From Glandiceps talaboti (taxonomy: Eukaryota; Hemichordata; Enteropneusta; Spengelidae): 64,000 nt of DNA. The translations under genes were made by a program, and so were the position numbers. Position 1 is the stretch's first letter, and each line of letters opens with the position of its first letter. Under the pieces are notes generated by a model, which was not told where the DNA came from, did not search any database, and saw nothing but the letters and a program-made list of their open reading frames with translations. The DNA lies in the NCBI RefSeq assembly GCF_964340395.1, contig NC_135557.1, forward strand, positions 11,662,046 to 11,726,045, read 5' to 3'. Below, one piece after another: positions 24,169 to 37,184 of this stretch.

Positions 24169-25344
24169 TATTACTACTGATCTTCGCACACAGCTGATAG
24201 ACCAAATAATAACACCCGAATCACTCTCATATCTCGTATCCGACTCAACTTCTGTATGTACGTACCAGGATCACACTTGAACTTTAAAGGGAATTAGCTC
24301 AGACTACACACAGTGTTTAAAGATCTACACTGGAAAACAAGGCAAGCACCCAGCATAGTGCCTCGTTCATTGACTTCCCGCGAAGCCAAGTCTCTTACCA
24401 AAATCTGAAGTGCCTGTCCCCAGTGTACTTTTATTGTGACGTCCTTAAAGTCTAAATATACATAACGCATGGCCAATGGCCAAATAATTAATGCACTCCA
24501 TATAGAGTTTTCATGGGCGTTATAATGCCCTAAAAGTAATTTTAAAACATTGATGAATGATCACTATGAATCCTAGATATTTATGAAATGCAGACCGTCG
24601 TCTCATGTATTCGAGTATGCTTGGAATCCTGTGTGGTCTAAATCCGATATCCTTGAGACAGTCTATTGACCTTTCAGTCAAACTAGGACATGCGATGTTG
24701 TTAAAATATTAAGTTTACTGAAATATAAATATGTCATCTGTGACACTTTCCCCTCTTTCCAAAATTTGTAACGCCCTCGTTACAGACTAAAATATCTAAA
24801 AAAATAATTTACCCTTCATAAATGAAAATTGAAAAGTCTTAGAAGTAATTAATGCTGTTTCGTATGAAGTGTTAGAAATGTAAAATTTATACGACCCTTG
24901 AAAACTAAGATTGCTAAAATCTCAAATTCCGAACCAGATATACTTGTTTCGTCAACATGTACTTTAATGAATAAATGACATCAAAGAGAGACATCACAGA
25001 TAATTAGAAAATTGAATTGTAGAATAATTATATCCTGAGTTGGCTATTGAATTGTGTACTTCTCAATCACATCACAAACATACGTTCGACTGGCCAGTCT
25101 TTTTCAATCATTCACACAATCATACTGATCGATATGACCATCCATAACATACTGTTCGGGCCCCCTCTATTTTCATTAACACTACCAGACAAGTACAGTC
25201 ATCAATATAATTCTCAGGTCTAAAGAACTTTGCTAGGAATTTTATATCTGCAGCATTTAAAAGTTGAACATAAAGAAATATAAATATAAGAATGTTTTAA
25301 TGTTGACCAAGTTATACCCGATTCATCGTGTACATAACTAAATT
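24169..25344. repeat. 1.18 kb direct repeat, right copy (LTR-like)
   Basis: Right-hand partner of 21159-22334. If the repeat is trimmed to 21161-22331 and 24171-25341, the pentamer ATTTA lies immediately outside both ends (21156-21160 and 25342-25346). This fits a 5-bp target-site duplication but is weak in AT-rich DNA. Confidence 0.9.
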
Positions 25345-25740
25345 TAAAGTAAAGATGGCAATGTTTCCCTATAAAGCCTATTGTAACGAAGAGTCTGAAG
25401 ACACAATTGACGTGTCAATCGATAACTTATGAAGAGTCTTAAGACACAATGACGTGACAAGCAATCTACTAGATCAGAGCTTGCCTTAAAGATGCTTGAT
25501 TGCACATGTGATTGTGGTTGATTAGTAGTTACTTCCCTGCTGCACATTAACGCTCCGACATAAAATAGATGTTCCTCTTCATTCCTCACTTTGTTTTGTC
25601 ACTCCTTAGAAATAAAAAAAAACATTATGCACTTCAGTCTTCTGTAAATAATTACGTCATAGATAATTAGAATTATAGTAATAACAATTTAATTACTTTA
25701 GGCTATGAGAATGAGAAAAGTTGCAATCGAACTATTCTAG

Positions 25741-28700
25741 CTACTAGACCTCGGGTTTACTTCTCAACACTCTTTTTCTGAAACGTGGCATACAATCGAG
25801 GGCGAACGCCCTGGGTCTAGCAAAAGTCACCTCCTCATTCCATGCAATAAATATCAGCCTACCAGAGAAAGCAGTTGACAACTAGTGCAAACAGAGAACA
25901 ATAATGGCTTATTTGTTTCATACATATTCAACTTAATGAGGGGCTCGTAAAATAATCAACTGATCATCCGAAATGTCTGAATGACAATGCCAACACATCA
26001 AACTCATAATTACAATAAAGTCATAAGACAGTAGTGATATTAACATCATCCCAAGAGAGACACCCCATCCTATATATTGTAAGGGTATATGGCACATTTT
26101 TGAGTTTTGTGTGAAAATCACGTTAATTTTTGCCACCCTATCCCACTGTGTTCCCCGTCATATGAGCAGTCAAAATTATATTCAAATAAAAGATTCGTTC
26201 TCTCGAAATGCATCAAGAGAAGTGTTCCATGCTTTAGTTGCCTTTTTGTGAGAAGCAAATTGAAATTGAGTACAAAGAAGTATCACAAGTATGAATGCTG
26301 AAGACATTACCAAAGATTGCAATATGGGCTAAAATGCAACCGTGGGTAGTGTAGAGGTCACATCACTAGTAGCAAGTGAAATGTACGTACTGCACAAGAT
26401 ACATACATTCTATAACTTCACATTATAAACAAGCGACCTATTGGACAGAATAGCTCCGCTGTTGTTTTTAATTTAATCTTTTATTTTGGTAACATGTAGA
26501 AGTGGTTCATTTCTTCAGCTCTTCACTATGCAGTTTTGATTTAGCGATGTAATAAAGTGGTTAGTGGTTTCATATGATGTCTCACTATAAAACACATTTT
26601 ACAAAGAAAGTTGGTAATGTATTGTACTTTTATACCATAGTCACCATTTTATTTAAAAAATCTACTGTTATGAAAAATTACACAAAATCTCAGAAAAATA
26701 ATGACTGGGAAATGCACACAAGAAAAAGAAAAAAAAGAGGATTTTTAGGTTGGCTATAAATAATTCCACTTCCAGTGTCTTACAGCTTAAACCCTGGAAA
26801 ATTTTAATGATGAATGAAATAAACTAGGGATCTAAAATAATTTTGAGGCAATTCGAATTACAATTTTCTGACAAATTTACCAAGTCAACAACATTCAACT
26901 TGTACTAGTTGTAGTAGACATAACATCGTCTTATATTTTAATTTAAGGAGTTTCTTGTGACCTGCGCCTGTCAGCAGACTCGACCAATTTTTTTTCGTCA
27001 TTCCATTGTATTTAAACCTTGTACTTGACATTTCGCAATATTCATAATTCTCAACAAATTACCTCAACATGCCTCACCTCGCTCATACTCAAAGCAGTCC
27101 TGGTATGATCACTGACGAGTCGTGCTTGCATACGGAGTAATCCGGGACTCGATTCTGACAATTGCCCCTACTATTTGTTTAGAGTCAAGTCAGCAAAATA
27201 GACTTGTGCATCTTCTGTCGTATGTAAGCAGGGCTAACCACTGGCATGACCAGAGAGAACCTTTTCAGATTTACATATAAAACGGGGAAAGATACGAAAA
27301 ACATAATGCAAAGTCTGAAGCCAAATTAAAGTTGTAATTATTTTAATTATTTTTACCTGCCAAATATTTGCATTTTGGAAATGGCAAGACACGTTCATGT
27401 CGTTTAACTTTACATGTAAACTGTCGGCCAATAAACAAAGTTTGGTCGATTAACAGTCGGCAGTGAGACTGCTCTTGCATAACGTCAACCGCATGCCAAG
27501 GCATGCCTTCCTTACGCGGTGTCTTCATTCTGGTTCACTGTCACTCCAAATTGCACGACAATATAGAGTTAATCTCAAGATACAGTTTATCTGAAAACAT
27601 CAAACTTTTATAGTGGGTCTGAAGTGTGATTTTAGTGAGTACCAAGAACTCCCATGTTTTTGCTGTGGAAAATCGCTCTGACGTCAAACGAGGTCATCTT
27701 CAGCTTCTGTCATTTTCTAACTAAAATTCTTGAACGGTCGGGACCGTTACACAAGGATCCTACTAAATTTACTTGCCATGCTTATTTAAAATACATAAAA
27801 ATCAATGCAACCTTTTTGTGAAATTTGTAAACTTTCTGGTCCGTATTGAGGAAACTGTGTATGAAGGGTTATACTTCCATGCTATGAGCGAAAAACTGGG
27901 TCGAAATTTTAGGGCCTCAAGTATGCGTCCTGAATTCATCGGAAAATCGGTATTCCTAAATGTAATGCCACAATTTATTTTGCTGGCACGAAAGAAGATA
28001 TATCAGTTGAGGTTTAGGCGTGTTCAGTATCCAAAATGGGGAACTCTTTCTAGTGAAAATTACGGCGAGTTAAAAATACCGAAAAATAAGGCCCGTGAGC
28101 AGCCATTCAAAGTGTTGCTATCTGAAGTATATTATGAGGATAGATAGTATGCAAATGTGGTTTGTTGCAGACTGGCTGATTATGTAGAAGGGGTGCAAAA
28201 TTTGGATTTGAAGTTTACAACCCTGTTTCGAACAAACACTTGTCATTTGGGCGCACAATGCGTAGAATTATGACTATAACACATCTTACACTGCTTGTTT
28301 GACGTTAATAGTGTCTTTTGAAAAGTGGCAGTTTACTTAAAATCTCGTGGACTGATTTCCAATATGGTGTCGGCCATAATGCTCATTAACATATTCATTT
28401 TTTCTTTAAATTACAAACATAATCATAAAAAATAGAAAAGAAGATGTGCTGACATGAAATTTAAAAAATCTGAGTAAGCTACCCCCTGCGCATCAACACA
28501 CCAGATAGCAAAGCAATCTGACAAGAAGTATTTGAAGAGATCATGAAAGTGTCATTTTTTGAAAAAAAAATCATAATAAATTGAAAATGGCACAGATCAA
28601 CTTGGCATTAACAAATCTGAATAGCCTCCCCCCAGGGAATATGCACACCAAATATCGAATAATTCTGACTGTCATTTTCGGAGAAAATGATGAAAATATA

Positions 28701-29103
28701 AAAGTTTGACGGACACCTATGATTCACCTATACTCTCTATACTCTATACAACCTATACCTAAATCTACGCTTTCAGCTTTCGCTGACAGCGGAGATAAAA
28801 ATTTCACATTATATACACAGAATAGCAAACTGTATGCAGATAATTGCAAAACGGATTACAATACAAATACTGAGAAGTATCTAACTCCTAAGAACGTAAA
28901 CTGTCTAACCCGTGTGTTAATAATGCATATCCTTGAAGTCATAGGTTATTGGATCGATTACCATGTATGCATACATTACCCAGCCCACAAAATGTAAGAT
29001 AGCTCAAATGAATTTGTTTTAACTTCGCTAGACCCATTCAGGCTATCACTCTCACTAGCGACCTTGACACCTTCACAGTGAGCAGAAAAGCCCGAGGCCT
29101 CTA
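25741..29103. mobile_element. Candidate element with imperfect terminal inverted repeats
   Basis: The stretch 25741-25822 (CTAGACCTCGGGTTT... to GGGTCTAGC) resembles the reverse complement of about 29025-29103 (CTAGAGGCCTCGGGCTTT... to GGGTCTAGC), with similar spacing between the shared blocks. This would be an ~85-base imperfect inverted pair 3.3 kb apart. No transposase was recognised inside, so this is a degraded or non-autonomous element at best. Confidence 0.35.
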
Positions 29104-29771
29104 GACGAAAGACTACATTCGAACTAGATGTATTATTTTAGAAAACATAAAAGAAAAGAAAAATATAGAGATACATTGTATTTCTACTGTGATATGGGTT
29201 TCTAAGACTTCTTCTAAGAATTCGTTCATTATAAGTTCTGGTTTAGTGTCGAAACATATTTTCATTTTGCAATTAGTGTTTGACAGGTGGTGTATATTTA
29301 GGAAATCACCATCTCGGTCATCTTCATTGCAGAAAATATTTGTTGCAAACAGTATCTACTTGTCCAGCGAGCACCGCATTGTTAACATGTAAAATAACGC
29401 AGTATCAATGAGATTTTGCCAGTGCAAATGAGAAATATTTTCTATGACAGGGTAGATGATGCATGGTTTTATCTTAATATAGCAATACATATTGGCAGCA
29501 CGTTTACTACATATATAATGCTATAGAACCAGTCGGTGGCAGTCCCTGGATGGGTTGGTACCCATGCTTTTTAGCGAAATTTGAAATGTACCCCTTTTCC
29601 CAGAATATTTAAATTATATCCCCCTTTTTTGTAGTGAATCTTGAAGAAAATCACTGTAAAAAGACCCCCTACTCCGAATTTACATTCAAAGACCCGTAAT
29701 ACATACACTGTTTGAGCAACACGCTGATCTTATGTGATCTTCTCCCCTGGCCTTCGTCGGGAAGTTATGAG

Positions 29772-30059
<288 letters not shown>

Positions 30060-30331
30060 CATCCTACCCCTATTCTTCGAAGTGATCGGAACAAGTACCT
30101 ATTATTTACGATTACATGAACACAGATGGCTGATGAAAGACACCCCTTTTTCTGTGAAACTCCGTCTGGGACTGCCACAACTGGGCTTGAGACGCAGATG
30201 TCGACGATAACAAATATCAAGACCAGCTTAATTTGTTTTACATTGTGTCTTCTGTTTTGATCTGCAACTAATATAACGAGTCAAAGGGTGTTTAAAATTG
30301 CCCACGTATTTGTTTGTTCGACGTTTTGTGG

Positions 30332-30490
30332 TTACTTCAGTGTGTACTTAAATGAAATGATGTGAGTATGTAAAATTATAAGTGGTACATACGTCATTGT
30401 GTGACTTCCACTTGTACTAGGCTGACTGATGGCAACGTGTGGTATGCTGGTGGTCGTTTGTTCAGGGGATGATCTAGGAACCATATCGTA
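30332..30490 (-). CDS. Ig gene 1 exon 6, cytoplasmic tail
   Basis: Encodes YDMVPRSSPEQTTTSIPHVA and onward to YVPLIIL and a TAA stop. Acceptor GGACAG in phase 0, or CAAAG seven bases earlier in another phase. The end may instead be a GTATGT donor near 30394. Confidence 0.45.
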   Translation of the reverse strand, partial: YDMVPRSSPEQTTTSIPHVAISQPSTSGSHTMTYVPLIILHTHIISFKYTLK

Positions 30491-33400
30491 CTGTCCGCTT
30501 TGGAAAGAAAATTGAAAAGCATTGTTACATTTATATTGTGCCTCAGCTTGGAGGGTACTTATACGTTGTGGTCCGTATGTCCGCCCGTAAATGAGTAAGG
30601 GAGTGCGTGCGTGCGTGCGTGCGTGCGTGCATATATTCACCCCCATATACCTGCCATACACAAGATTTCAACCAAACTTTGCAAACAAGTAACAAACAAA
30701 TAACAAACACTATGTGCATGCGCATATCACTTTGTTTTATGACTAAATAAAACACGGCCGAATGGCAACCACACATTTTTAAATTTTACAATATGCTTTA
30801 AACCGTAGATATAATATGTTGCGATTCTTTTTAAATGCCTAAACCCATATTAGCAAATATGAGCTTTCCTCTGAGACCTTTACCTTTGACCTTGAAAGTC
30901 TTCTTAAAAGTCGGATAGGGAAATGTTGGTAGTTTTATAGCTTTTCGAATAAAAAATTTCAAGTAATGATATCTTAACAATGGTGTGTAGTTTGACAATG
31001 TGAGGCATATGCACACCTCTTAATTTCGCAACCTTGACCTATAGAGCGACATGGCGTTCATATATGTAATTAAAAATGCACATTTTGCCTATTACCTCCA
31101 TGTCTGGTACATATGATTGATTGATTTGTTTATTTAATTTTTTGTTACCTGTACAAGAAATAATTACAGATCATTTGGAAAGCTCATATTTGCTAATATG
31201 AGTTTAGGCATTTAAAAAGAATCGCAACATATTATATCAACGGTTTAAAGCATATTGTAAAATTTAAAAATGTGTGGTTGCCAATTTATACAGGCAATTT
31301 GAGTCAGAAAATAGCTTTGCTAATCAAGTCTGACCCCTTACATTAATGGTTAATGGTTAAACATTCACACAGCATCTACCCGCATACAATGTGAGCTTAC
31401 TAAATGCTAAGTAGATGACATCAGATAACACTACTATCATATCCACTTCAAGTTTACAATGTCAAATTACGATTATACTCAACAATGAACATTTTACCGA
31501 CCTGGGAGTAGGCTGTGACTTGTATTTTTTGAACAGCTTCCATCCCACTGTAAAGTAATTGTAAATAATACGTGAAAACTGTAAATATAATTAACATTTT
31601 ATTCATTAAAAATTACAAAAATGGAATTAGATACTAAATTTAAAAAATAGCTTACCGATAACCGAAGCTACGAACATAACCCCAATAACAATTGTGATCA
31701 CCATCCAAACTTTATTGTTTCTGGTCGTAATCTCTAACAACAAAATGAAACAATCGTCTTTATATATGATAATATTGAACATCCTCAACATTTTTTTTAT
31801 TGTTGATATGGATATATACCACTTTGGCAAATATAATGCACTTCCATCGACTACTATTATTTGACAAGCAATACTTTCTAGCAACAATTACGTAGAATCA
31901 TAAACAAATTAAGATTATAAAATTAAATTAAATGGACGAACGTTAGTTTTTCATAAGTAGGATCAAGCCCGCTTACTATTCATGCTAGGTTAATTGTTAA
32001 TATCCCGAATAACTCTTCCCTGTTTTGTCAGTAATTGACTTTGTACATATTCACAACCGAAATCTACCAATTATCTGCAGCCCTAACGAGTAAGCTATTT
32101 TCATGTATGCTTACAGACAATTACCTATAATATTGTGAAAATATCAGATTGTAAGTGTAATAACGTCGAGAAAATGTTTATATTATTAAGTAGGACAAAA
32201 CTCACTTACCAGTAATGTTACTGTATATGTCAATCGTTAAAATCACGGAGTCACTTTTTCCTGTTGTTATCAATGGTTGCACTGCTTCACAAACAACAAT
32301 TGATCCATCATCCTCATCCCTAACTTTGAAGTTGTATACACTTTTGCTCGTAAAAGTATCATTTTCCATTTTATTATTTGATCTGTTGTCTTCCTTAAAT
32401 ACAATACTTCCATTTCGATACCAACGGAAGCTTGCAGCCGGCTTCCCATATGTTGCCATGCAGGTCAGTGTGTAAATCTCTCCGATGGAAAGGTCACCAC
32501 TTCTGTTTATGGTGACATCGATCACAGGAACTTGGTTCATGTTGGGAAAGTAACAATATAAACGTTCGTATAAACATTTTACACTTATACACCTGAACAA
32601 TAGTTTCTTGTTTCGCATTATCAACCATCACAGAATTAAAAGTATGCTATAACAGCATATTGATCGCGCATTTCTAGAGATCTGATTTTCCCTGTATATC
32701 TAAATAACTTTGCGGATATAGTGTGACGATCTACACAATTAATAAACTTGCCTGTGAACAAAATAAATACATTCGCTGCGATGTTGTAAATTATTCGTAA
32801 ATACGATTTCTCATTTGACAAAATCGATGCTTAGTATAATAATTTGCAAAAACTAATATTTAATTCGACAGGCAATTGAATTTGACGTAACTTGGCGAAA
32901 AACGGGAGCCGCGTGACTCGCAATAAGCATCACATTACTGCCATGTAGAATTTAATTCGAAATAACGACAATTCAATGTGTCTATGGCTGCTTGATACTT
33001 TGTTTCAAAATCATTTTCGTTATATTTTTAAATTGTACATGTGACCTTACAGTCAATTATATAATATATTATGCATTGGTCTACTTGGCTCTGACGATGC
33101 ATACAATAGTAAATTGAGATTAAACTAAGCACTAATGGTAACATTGATGGCAATGGGAAAACAGCTAAGAGGTCATTGGGCCATCACAATTATTATAGTC
33201 TGAAAAGATTACTTTAAATGTTTTGTGTTTTATTAGTTATGATTTTTGGAAAATAGTAAACTCCAGGAGAAGTCATTTACGAAGAGCACATTCGCAAACA
33301 TCTTCCAGCCTTGCCACAACAAGACACACTTCGTAGTCATTTAGTTATTTTAACACCATATTCAAGCGATATAATACTTTAAATTATTTCTATGGATCTT

Positions 33401-36400
33401 ACTCTTTTTTTTAAGTATTCACCTTTGGAGATGTCTCCCAATAACTAGCAATCTTGGTGATAATGTCTTTTTCCCAAATCAAGATGGAATGTGGCTGGCC
33501 AAGTACCTCCTAGTATATCATCGAGCTAATCAAATCCTTATGCAAGTGAAATCCGCATCCTTTTGTAAAGTAATCTTGTTTGGAATGCTTGTAGTTGGTT
33601 AGCAGTGTTATTTTAATGCATCATTGTACCAAGTGATTGTATATCTCCACTGTAGTGTAGGTGAAAGGAGTGGTAGCTAAAATAATTATAGATTTTCATT
33701 TGGCGGGTTTTAGCATTTTAGAGAGAGAAAGGGGAGAGGAGCTCTAATTTTAAAACCGTAAATTGTGCACATTTTTTAACTGTAGAACTGTTGAAAATTG
33801 ATTACCATATACATATTGCAAGATACAAAATCAAAGTGGCTTAATATTTAAGATGTAAACTGACCTTGAAATGCTTTGTTATACATGGCTTTTTTTTACT
33901 TCCTGAATTGCCCAACATTAAAAAAAATATCCACCTAGCTACCCAATGTGAGGGGCTAGGGTGAACATTCTTTCCTGTGTCGGATGATTCCAATTTATCA
34001 CCGACCAGCAACGGGAACGTTAACATCATGCATCATTATTATGCTCAAAATAACTTCATCTTCTTTCACTTGAGAGTGGTATTTCTTTCTTCCTTGATTG
34101 ATTGTGAATATGAACAACAGTTTTATACTGTTCCGGTGCCATATGATTTGACCGCTTATTTGTGTCATATAACGCCACTGGACACTTTAAGCTGTTCGCA
34201 TTAAATTTGACAAATTATATTCGATATCTACGAATTGTTCAACTTGCTTGTATATGTAGGACATGGGTTTACAAACTCTCAGAGCTAAGCACCAACTACT
34301 ACCGTTGTGCATCAAAAACGTGATAGGTAGGACGATTAATCATACCTACTACAATCACCGTAGCGTATTGGCTTTGAGGATCGGCTTGGATCTGGGAACA
34401 TTGCCATATGCCTTCATCCCTACTCATGATGGCGCTCTTTATCAGTAAACTATACTCCCCATCACTGTCACCAACAATGTTGCAATAATCTTCAGCGATC
34501 GTCTTGACTTTGGCACCTCTTGACACATACACTGGGTCAGTTTTTGTGTTTATTTGGAAATACCAACGCGGCAGTGGATTACTTTCTGTAATATTTAATT
34601 GACAGGACAAACGCAGTTCTTCGTTCTGCAGTATGGTTTTGTTGCTTGGTGTTTTCAGCCATATAGGTTGATCTGTGGGAGATGTATGCTATTAGTCAAA
34701 CCTTGCCAACTATTCCAGGTGGCAATCATATAATCTATTTGGGTAAGTACTTACTGTAACAATGGAATCCGTCCATATATGTTTTCGTCTCTCTCTCCAT
34801 GCATCTGCCTGACAATCTGCTATACATCATTTCACTGATTTGTAATATTCAATTCAATTAAAGCATGGCCTTGGTGAGGTCAAAGTTCTAATGTCTAGAT
34901 TTAAAAATAAATGTGATCTCCGGAATTATAGTCACCGTGAATGGAGGCTTTGTATATTAAAAGAGTTGAATTATGGTCTACAGACAATTTTAGGTTGTTT
35001 AACAACGAACTGATAAAACAGCTGTCCTGAAATTGACTCTTGCGGATCTCTAAAGGCTAGGAAATTACTTAGGATTTCATTAAACAATGCTGACTGTGTA
35101 TGTGGTAGATTCGAATTTCCATACACATGTGGTTTACATAGGATATCATGTACAATGTTAATTAAAATAGTTTCAATAATCTGCCTTGCTGTTTGCGTTT
35201 TAGCTATTCGTGTCTTATACCAACTATGTACATGAATACCCCTTATCCACAACACAGCGCTAGCACAACACAACACTCTGGTTTGGGGGTAAGGGTCAAC
35301 TTTATTTGTGGTTGACAATACACAGAGAGCGAGAGATAGAAAAAGAAAAATTGCTGTACAATAAACAATAGTTACTGTAGTAAAGATATACCCCTTTAAG
35401 AAAGTGCCTGTCATGACTATTCGTATACATTGTAAGTTGTAAGCCCAAAGGCACGGTCAAAACCCAGTATGATATACAGTATACAGTATACTAGACTCTC
35501 TCACAGCCTGGTAGCGTCGCTAACAGTTGTTTTGTATGTACAGATATCTGTTGCATACATGTACCTATATCTAATATCCTTGTATTGTACATCGACTGCA
35601 TAGGACTGACCATTCTTTGATATGTTGTTCCTAACGGCTGTATAATTGCGAAACCCCTGAGACTGTTAACACTTGTTCATTTCCCTCCCTTGTAATGGGT
35701 CGAGGGAAGTCTATCCAAATTATTGAACATCAGGAGCATCGAAATAACGCGGCAGTTCGCGTAACATGTCAGAGAAAGGCTAGTCATATAGTCGATGAGG
35801 ACGAACAGTTAAAAATATTATATATGGGTACGAGTGGATATTGGTACATACTTTAACAGCTGCTAGTGGCTCTCATGAGGCTGTGAGGGAGTCTAGCACT
35901 ATACGCACAAGCTGTGTCGATTCGTAAGCTTAAAATTATTACCTGCGTGGTTCACTTGTACAGTTTGGCTACGAAATTGTAAACAAAATTAACATTATCA
36001 TGAATGAGCATAGTGCATTTTGCAGATGCATATTTTAATCCAAGCCTACATTGAAACGACGAACTGTTATCAATAACTAAAACCAGCAGCCATTTTGTGC
36101 GGTTTTGTTTTTATTTACATTTTGCTATAACAGTGCATTGCTTAGTCAGGCGGCGCTTTCCATATGGTGTTTAGTGCAGTGTGAGTATCGTGATGTTATC
36201 GCGTCTCATGTCACATGAACGTTTCGACTTAAAATATCGTCAGAAGTTATTTCTGTGGGCATCCGTACAGGATGGAACGTATTGCTCAAGCAAGTCACCG
36301 TGAGATATATCTAAGCCAATTTATTGCGTATCTGTCAGATGACTAATTCTATAAATATGAAATTGTACACGTATCTATTAATCAGGCAATGCCATTTATG

Positions 36401-36879
36401 ATGTAAATCAACAACATATATAAAGAAAACAAATCAGTAAGGTTATTGGAACACAATATGAGCTAAATATAAGTCTTTTTCAACACTTTTACATTCATGG
36501 CGAATGTCTTTTATAATTGACACAGTTTGTTGACATCAATCAAACCAACACTAGTGTGCTATCAAAATATGGTTACAATCTATAAATAAAACCTCGAGTG
36601 CAATATAAAGCACAGGTATTTATACTTATGTAGCAGCATGGACACGTTATTTGTTTGATAGTTCTACAGACGAGTGTTTTGTGTCATTTGCTTCGAATCT
36701 AAATGTGCACGTAAGCGTACTTGCAAATGGCGAGCATGCGTATCTATGGTCATACATGATAACGGCAACTCACCAGCATTCACGTGCTCAACGCCCACTC
36801 CAAGCCCAGTTATCAGTATAAACAAACACATAGCTCTACCAATTGTGGTCTGACGAATCGCTGGAATAAGAACAGACAT
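30332..36879 (-). CDS. Ig gene 1: two-Ig-domain membrane receptor
   Basis: Exons in transcript order: 36879-36774 (signal peptide), 34672-34346 (Ig 1), 32530-32210 (Ig 2), 31733-31656 (membrane helix), 31547-31498 (basic juxtamembrane), 30490-30332 (tail and stop). They join in one frame of 346 residues. Introns are in phase 1, except the one or two after the membrane exon. Ig 1 has the hallmark Cys, Trp and D-x-G-x-W-x-C, plus C-N-I-V-G...GEYSLLI shared with Ig genes 2 and 3. The tail is short; its GQYDMV and MTYVPL tyrosines are weak motif candidates. A donor-like GTATGT near 30394 could extend the tail to further unseen exons, so the C-terminus is uncertain. The second-domain acceptor (ccaag) has a poor pyrimidine tract. 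Likely a cell-surface adhesion or recognition receptor. Confidence 0.75.
30600..30630. repeat. (GCGT)n microsatellite
   Basis: Short GCGT/GTGC tetramer run within an intron of Ig gene 1. Confidence 0.9.
30764..31282. mobile_element. MITE-like element with 106-bp inverted repeats
   Basis: Left arm 30764-30869 and right arm 31177-31282 are near-perfect inverted repeats starting GGCAACCACACATTTTT. The whole is 519 bases with no coding frame, as expected for a non-autonomous DNA transposon. The flanks are AAT on both sides (30761-30763 and 31283-31285), a possible 3-bp target duplication. It sits in an intron of Ig gene 1. Confidence 0.8.
31498..31547 (-). CDS. Ig gene 1 exon 5, basic juxtamembrane
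   Basis: Encodes GWKLFKKYKSQPTPRS, a basic stop-transfer region. The donor is read as TCG|GTAAAA (phase 0); an alternative is CAG|GTCGGT three codon-bases earlier. Confidence 0.5.
31656..31733 (-). CDS. Ig gene 1 exon 4, transmembrane helix
   Basis: Encodes EITTRNNKV then WMVITIVIGVMFVASVI, a single hydrophobic helix. 78 bases, phase 1 to 1, acceptor TTAG, donor GTAAGC. Confidence 0.75.
32210..32530 (-). CDS. Ig gene 1 exon 3, second Ig domain
   Basis: Encodes YTLTCMATYGKPAASFRWYR and later KVRDEDDGSIVVCEAVQ, an I-set/C2-like Ig domain with D-D-G-x-x-x-C. Several N-x-S/T sites. 321 bases, phase 1 to 1, donor GTAAGT. Confidence 0.8.
34346..34672 (-). CDS. Ig gene 1 exon 2, first Ig domain
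   Basis: Encodes LRLSCQLNITESNPLPRWYF early and SLLIKSAIMSRDEGIWQC late: Ig B-strand Cys, C-strand Trp and F-strand Cys with the D-x-G-x-W tyrosine-corner variant. An extra Cys (DYCNIVG) is paralleled in Ig genes 2 and 3. 327 bases, phase 1 to 1. Confidence 0.85.
35478..35905. mobile_element. MITE-like element with imperfect inverted termini
   Basis: CTAGACTCTCTCACAGCCT near 35491-35509 pairs with AGGCTGTGAGGGAGTCTAG near 35879-35897. The similarity extends inward to GTATGTAC/GTACATAC, giving arms of about 60 bases. It lies in the first intron of Ig gene 1 and has no coding frame. Confidence 0.6.
36774..36879 (-). CDS. Ig gene 1 exon 1, signal peptide
   Basis: Starts MSVLIPAIRQTTIGRA, followed by a hydrophobic core MCLFILITGLGVGV, consistent with a secretion signal. 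Ends in phase 1 at a GTGAGT donor, as in Ig genes 2 and 3. Confidence 0.7.
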
Positions 36880-36964
36880 TGGTTACTCGTGTTGTATTAC
36901 TATGGTGATTGTTTTGTTTCTTCGACGTGACCGTATTATTGATACTACGTGCATCATAAACCTA

Positions 36965-37184
36965 GACTGTCGACAGTCGATCGCGCCTTTTTTTCCTACG
37001 TCTTATCTAAACTCCGATCCGGCGCAACACTACTATAATCGCATACTGATACCGAAGGCCCGAGCTCGGGCCTTCGGCGCGGCCCTCGATCACTCGGGCC
37101 TTCGGCCCTCGATATCAGTGTTGCGCAGGATCGGAGTTTAGATAAAACGGAGGAAAAAAAGGCGCGAACGACTGTCGACAGTCT
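36965..37184. mobile_element. Foldback element flanked by a 12-bp direct repeat
   Basis: Arms of about 80 bases begin and end with the palindrome GACTGTCGACAGTC. The GC-rich centre is full of CCGAAGGCCCGAG-type inverted repeats, in strong contrast to the AT-rich surroundings. ATCATAAACCTA lies directly outside both ends (36953-36964 and 37185-37196), consistent with a target-site duplication. It lies about 85 bases upstream of the Ig gene 1 start codon. Confidence 0.8.

Noticed and set aside
21284-24476. Identical 60-residue frames as a conserved gene pair
   Set aside because: Identity is explained by the surrounding 1.18 kb DNA repeat, which is equally identical in non-coding parts.
27773-28147. 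124-residue plus-strand frame
   Set aside because: Long for AT-rich DNA, but it matches no family I know and has no splice or neighbour support; kept only as a note within the candidate element.
34971-35414. 147-residue minus-strand frame in the first intron of Ig gene 1
   Set aside because: It starts with a hydrophobic stretch but has no domain signature, lacks splice-consistent boundaries with the Ig exons and overlaps repeat-like DNA. I could not support it as an exon.
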